Source: Rickettsia typhi (GTDB lineage: Bacteria > Pseudomonadota > Alphaproteobacteria > Rickettsiales > Deianiraeaceae). From it: a stretch of DNA of 17,828 nucleotides. Position numbers and translations under genes: made by a program. The notes under the pieces were generated by a model, which searched no databases, had not been told where the DNA came from, and saw nothing but the letters and a program-made list of their open reading frames with translations. The stretch spans positions 1-17,828 of the forward strand of contig CAMCTP010000014.1 in assembly GCA_945878495.1 (NCBI GenBank), read 5' to 3'. Below are positions 15,203-17,828 of this stretch, piece after piece; position 1 is the first letter of the stretch; each line of letters opens with the position of its first letter.

Positions 15203-15493
15203 ATGAAAATTTCGAAAGATCAAACAAATCTTCCTATCTCCGATATTGCTAAAAAAGTACTTTCGATAGTTGGAACTCAATCAGTTTTTGCAAAGCAAAA
15301 TAGCAGAAATGCAGATATCAAAAAACAAGCAATAACGTACATGGATATCCAGCTTTTAAAAGAATTTTTGACTGATTCTTCTAGAAAAATCATGGGCATG
15401 AGACACACTGGTGTAAAAGAAGAAGTGCAGCAAATGATAGAAAAAAATGTTCAGATAGCTAGATTTTTAGGTCTATTGCCATTTTTAAAGTAA
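15203..15493 (+). CDS. rpsR: Small ribosomal subunit protein bS18
   Basis: The 96-residue product carries the S18 core in its second half: YMDIQLLKEFL (46-56), SSRKIMGMRHTGV (59-71) and QIARFLGLLPF (84-94). About 40 residues precede the core, somewhat longer than the 75-residue textbook S18, and include no recognised motif. S18 binds rRNA on the platform together with S6, encoded immediately upstream. The gene lies between rpsF and rplI with 12-nt gaps on both sides. Confidence 0.97.
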   Translation: MKISKDQTNLPISDIAKKVLSIVGTQSVFAKQNSRNADIKKQAITYMDIQLLKEFLTDSSRKIMGMRHTGVKEEVQQMIEKNVQIARFLGLLPFLK

Positions 15494-15505
15494 TTTTCTC
15501 TATTT

Positions 15506-16000
15506 ATGTTAACAAAAGTAATTTTATTACAATCCGTCCCATCTTTGGGTTCCGCTTCATCCGTTGTTTCTGTAAAACTTGGATATGCGAAAAACTTTCT
15601 TATTAAAAAAAGATTGGCTATATTCGCCAATGAAGAAAACCTTAAACAGGTTGACAAAATAAAAGGCGATCTATCAGAAAAAGATGCAAGATTAAAATCA
15701 GTAGCAACTAGCATACAATCTTCCTGCAAAGAAATATCGATTGATCTTAGAAAATCTGCAATACAAAGTGGCAGATTATACGGTTCAGTTTCTGCAAAAG
15801 AAATAATATCTTCATTAAAAGAAGTTTGCTCATCTATAATATCTCTTGATGATGAGTCATCTGCATTTTTCGCTCCAAGAAATCTAAGACTTTCCACAGA
15901 CATAAAATATGTTGGAGAATATGATGCATCTTTGGCACTTTATGGAGATGTTATGATAAACTTTTCAATATCAATAAAATCAGATAAATCAGATATTTAA
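15506..16000 (+). CDS. rplI: Large ribosomal subunit protein bL9
   Basis: L9 is an elongated 50S protein that reaches out from the L1 stalk base. The 164-residue product has the N-terminal rRNA-binding domain, KVILLQSVPSLGSASSVVSV then GYAKNFLIKKRLAIFAN (26-42). The consensus GYARNYLIPKGLA has Lys instead of Pro here. A charged connecting helix (about 43-75) and the C-terminal domain beginning SGRLYGSVSAKEI (88-100) follow. It closes the ribosomal cluster; its stop lies 23 bp from the convergent VirB2-like gene, with no hairpin terminator seen between them. Confidence 0.97.
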   Translation: MLTKVILLQSVPSLGSASSVVSVKLGYAKNFLIKKRLAIFANEENLKQVDKIKGDLSEKDARLKSVATSIQSSCKEISIDLRKSAIQSGRLYGSVSAKEIISSLKEVCSSIISLDDESSAFFAPRNLRLSTDIKYVGEYDASLALYGDVMINFSISIKSDKSDI

Positions 16001-16023
16001 CCTTGATCGATTTTATTAAATTT

Positions 16024-16473
16024 TTAAGACATCAAAGCAACCGCAACAACTATTATAGTTATTGAAGAAGGAGAGAATTTTCCAGATATTATATTTATTC
16101 CAAGTATAACAACTGCAAATAATATTAAATATCTACTTATTGAATCTCTTAAAAGTTTATTTATTCTACATAATCCTGACTCTATTGCATTTATCTCACA
16201 GAAACCAGTTTTTGGACTTGCCGATACTGTTGTTGATTTTAAACACTCCATATCATATAATTTCCCAAGTATTTCATATCTACCGTAGGCTGAGTCTATG
16301 CATTTTGTACACAGACTATTTGTTGGACTATCGAGGCAGGTAGTTTTTACCGCTGTTGCCCCTATGCACGGAGCGGCGCCGGGACAGTCAAGGTTTGATG
16401 AGCATTTTGGTTTTGCTATAGCTTGTAAATTTGAAAATAAAAATATTAGCGTTATTATGACAAGTTTTTTCAT
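16024..16473 (-). CDS. Cys-rich secreted protein with VirB2-like C-terminal hydrophobic hairpin
   Basis: The 149-residue product has a clear Sec signal (1-20, ending AIA). A Cys-rich region (21-105) holds nine cysteines at 24, 30, 36, 46, 55, 58, 77, 92 and 102. The C-terminal half-hairpin has two hydrophobic segments (about 112-129 and 135-148) joined by SGKFSPSS. That hairpin, ILFAVVILGINIISGKF followed by ITIIVVAVALM, matches the layout of VirB2/TrbC pilins (TM, FGK-S turn, TM). The Cys-rich part is not a normal VirB2 feature. It may be a T4SS pilin variant with an extracellular or periplasmic Cys domain, or an unrelated two-TM envelope protein. A DsbA-like enzyme in the same window could oxidise it. 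It is divergent from the EF-hand gene across a 69-bp gap. Confidence 0.7.
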   Translation of the reverse strand: MKKLVIITLIFLFSNLQAIAKPKCSSNLDCPGAAPCIGATAVKTTCLDSPTNSLCTKCIDSAYGRYEILGKLYDMECLKSTTVSASPKTGFCEINAIESGLCRINKLLRDSISRYLILFAVVILGINIISGKFSPSSITIIVVAVALMS

Positions 16474-16508
16474 TTTAGTAAATCATACGATGGAAAATAG
16501 AATATAAA

Positions 16509-16528
16509 AAATAATTTGCAAATTATTT
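16509..16528. promoter_or_regulatory. Perfect 20-bp palindrome, probable operator
   Basis: Each 10-nt arm (AAATAATTTG and its complement) pairs without mismatch about the centre at 16518/16519. It lies in the 69-bp divergent gap between the VirB2-like gene and the EF-hand gene and covers the probable -35 box of the latter (TTGCAA, 16516-16521). A dimeric repressor bound here would block that promoter and could affect both genes. Confidence 0.5.
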
Positions 16529-16544
16529 ATAGTGATTTTATAAT
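16516..16544 (+). promoter_or_regulatory. Probable sigma70 promoter of the EF-hand gene
   Basis: TTGCAA (16516-16521) and a perfect TATAAT (16539-16544) are separated by exactly 17 bp. This is the best promoter match in the window. Transcription would start near 16551, downstream of the first in-frame ATG at 16543, which makes a later start codon (GTG 16567 or ATG 16612) likely if this promoter is used. Confidence 0.5.
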
Positions 16545-17828
16545 GTGTTGTATATATTTAAAAAAAGTGGCAAATTCTTATAATAATACATATAATAATC
16601 CCGATGGCACAATGTCTGGCTGGTTTAATAAATGGTATAATAGGATTGCAGATAATTTTCCTACATTTGGTTTGTCTGCTGCATCTAGAAATGATGTTAT
16701 AAATGGTGATGAGCCTACGAAAAAACGCAGAGCTTCTTTTATTATCGCTGCTTCAATAATTCTTGCACTAGTGCTACTTTTAATCCTACCAGCGGCTGTA
16801 GCCGGTCCAGGATTGTTTGCTGCTGGTGGCATTGCAGCTATTGCTCCAATGATAACTGGTGGAGTTGGTTTGCTCGGTGCGGCTGCATATTTTGGAATTA
16901 AATCTTATCAAAATGCACAATCCTTGAAGAGAAATTTATCTCTTGCAAAAAAGCGTGATAAAATTATAGAAGTTAATAAAAAATATAGCAATATAGATCA
17001 AGATAAACGGATTAAAAATGACCCTTTTAAAAATAAATATATCACGAAAGAAGGATTAAGTCAAATATTATATCAAGCAAAAAATAAATTTCCGAATGAT
17101 AGTAAATTGGCAAAAATCTACGCTGGAGCGGAATTGTTAACATGTTGCAAAACAAAAGGTCAAGATAACAAGATAAGTGATGACGATATTGATGTTAATG
17201 AAAAATTTAATGAGATTTTTGGCTTATCATCTTCTAAATCTAATCATTCTACTTCAGAAAAGAATGACGCTCTTTTGGCATACCTTGGAGCAATCGGTAA
17301 TCACGATGTTGAACAATTAAAAGAAAATTTCTATGATATTGGGGTCCCTGATAATGTTGTAAATATAGCTCTTAATAATGCTGTTGGATCTTATTATCAA
17401 GAGATTGATAAAAAAAATTTTACTAGAAAGTTTTACGATAAAAAGCAGAGTGATAAGTTCGGCTCTAGGGCTTCACCAAAGACAACTGAAGAATTCAAAA
17501 AAGCCGATCTTTTTGACAAGGAAATTGGTATACAAAAAGCAAGTATATTGGGTGAAGCCCTTGGATCCGCACTTGCAACGCTGCCTATAATGACAGGATT
17601 GTCCAACGCCGCTAAATCTCCTTCAATGCTTAATAGGATAGAGGAAGCTCAAGATAGCAATAATCAAATTCAAAAAACTAATAATGAAATTGATGGGATC
17701 GTTAAATCCTACGAAAATGGTAAAAAAATAGACTCAGATGTTTTCCGTTTGGATTCAAGTGGCGATGGAAGAGTAACGATTGATGAATGTAAAGCCTATG
17801 CGAGTAGCAAAGGAATAGCAGAACAGGA
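16543..17828 (+). CDS. Large membrane protein with EF-hand calcium-binding loops (5' part, runs off the window)
   Basis: An uninterrupted frame of 428 codons reaches the window edge. I do not recognise the protein. With ATG 16543 as residue 1, it has no N-terminal signal and a basic stretch TKKRR before two hydrophobic segments (about 66-88 and 90-119; the second is Gly/Ala-rich). A long polar, Lys/Asn/Asp-rich part follows. A canonical EF-hand loop, DSSGDGRVTIDE, lies at 404-415 with acidic or Ser ligands at loop positions 1, 3, 5 and Glu at 12. Two degenerate loops are at 160-171 (DPFKNKYITKEG) and 204-215 (TKGQDNKISDDD). A hydrophobic, Ala-rich patch occurs near 345-365. Candidate starts are ATG 16543, GTG 16567 and ATG 16612; the promoter position favours the last. 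Calcium binding is a firm inference for the last loop only. Roles in T4SS-linked interaction with a host are speculative. Confidence 0.8.
   Translation, partial: MCCIYLKKVANSYNNTYNNPDGTMSGWFNKWYNRIADNFPTFGLSAASRNDVINGDEPTKKRRASFIIAASIILALVLLLILPAAVAGPGLFAAGGIAAIAPMITGGVGLLGAAAYFGIKSYQNAQSLKRNLSLAKKRDKIIEVNKKYSNIDQDKRIKNDPFKNKYITKEGLSQILYQAKNKFPNDSKLAKIYAGAELLTCCKTKGQDNKISDDDIDVNEKFNEIFGLSSSKSNHSTSEKNDALLAYLGAIGNHDVEQLKENFYDIGVPDNVVNIALNNAVGSYYQEIDKKNFTRKFYDKKQSDKFGSRASPKTTEEFKKADLFDKEIGIQKASILGEALGSALATLPIMTGLSNAAKSPSMLNRIEEAQDSNNQIQKTNNEIDGIVKSYENGKKIDSDVFRLDSSGDGRVTIDECKAYASSKGIAEQ

Noticed and set aside
15451..15903. Minus-strand frame of 150 codons opposite rplI
   Set aside because: Antisense to rplI, which has clear L9 motifs at both ends.
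16578..16832. Minus-strand frame opposite the EF-hand gene
   Set aside because: Antisense to a 428-codon open frame with clear membrane segments; its Ala/Pro-rich product is a by-product of the Ala/Gly-rich segment.
17378..17590. Short plus-strand frame inside the EF-hand gene
   Set aside because: It lies in another frame within the long open frame and shows no domain pattern.
1..17828. CRISPR arrays, insertion sequences, phage genes, alternative genetic code
   Set aside because: No regularly spaced repeats, transposase or phage motifs were seen. All confident genes read normally with TAA/TAG/TGA as stops, for example TGA ends ftsQ and the barrel gene at positions that fit family lengths.

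Overview
The window is AT-rich DNA from a Gram-negative bacterium. The gene content suggests an alphaproteobacterium of the host-associated, reduced-genome kind (Rickettsiales or Holosporales-like). This is inferred from the low GC, a solitary VirB4 ATPase, a DsbA with an extra cysteine pair, a stand-alone PolA-type 5' nuclease, short intergenic gaps and several tiny gene overlaps. No rRNA, insertion sequence, phage gene or CRISPR array is visible, and no gene-free stretch exceeds about 150 bases.

Left part (1-2900): the last codons of a probable outer-membrane beta-barrel gene; plsX (phospholipid synthesis) on the minus strand; an intact reading frame holding only the C-terminal domain of folylpolyglutamate synthase; tRNA-Leu(UAA) on the minus strand; and a plus-strand pair of small probable lipoproteins (a TRL-family protein and a GLLPGGGSFYT protein) closed by a hairpin terminator.

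Middle part (2900-11500): a translationally overlapping ftsQ/5'-nuclease pair (minus), gpmI (plus), a three-gene minus-strand operon that by architecture looks like the inner-membrane platform of a type IV pilus or type II secretion machine (GspL/PilMN-like, GspM/PilO-like, secreted PilP/GspC-like), and a divergent virB4 for a type IV secretion system.

Right part (11500-17828): an overlapping minus-strand pair (small outer-membrane barrel plus DsbA-like oxidoreductase), then a compact seven-gene ribosomal-protein cluster rpsL-rpsG-rpmI-rplT-rpsF-rpsR-rplI. That cluster joins pieces of three operons that are usually separate. Next comes a Cys-rich protein with a VirB2-like C-terminal hairpin (minus). 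Divergent from it is a long unrecognised membrane protein with EF-hand calcium-binding loops that runs off the window.

Translation signals are unusual. Almost no gene has a Shine-Dalgarno sequence at a normal distance. Several genes have a U-rich tetramer exactly 12 nt before ATG, often directly after the previous stop codon. The strongest candidates for something new are this start signal, the merged ribosomal operon with an enlarged L35, and the divergent VirB2-like/EF-hand locus with a perfect 20-bp palindrome over its promoter.
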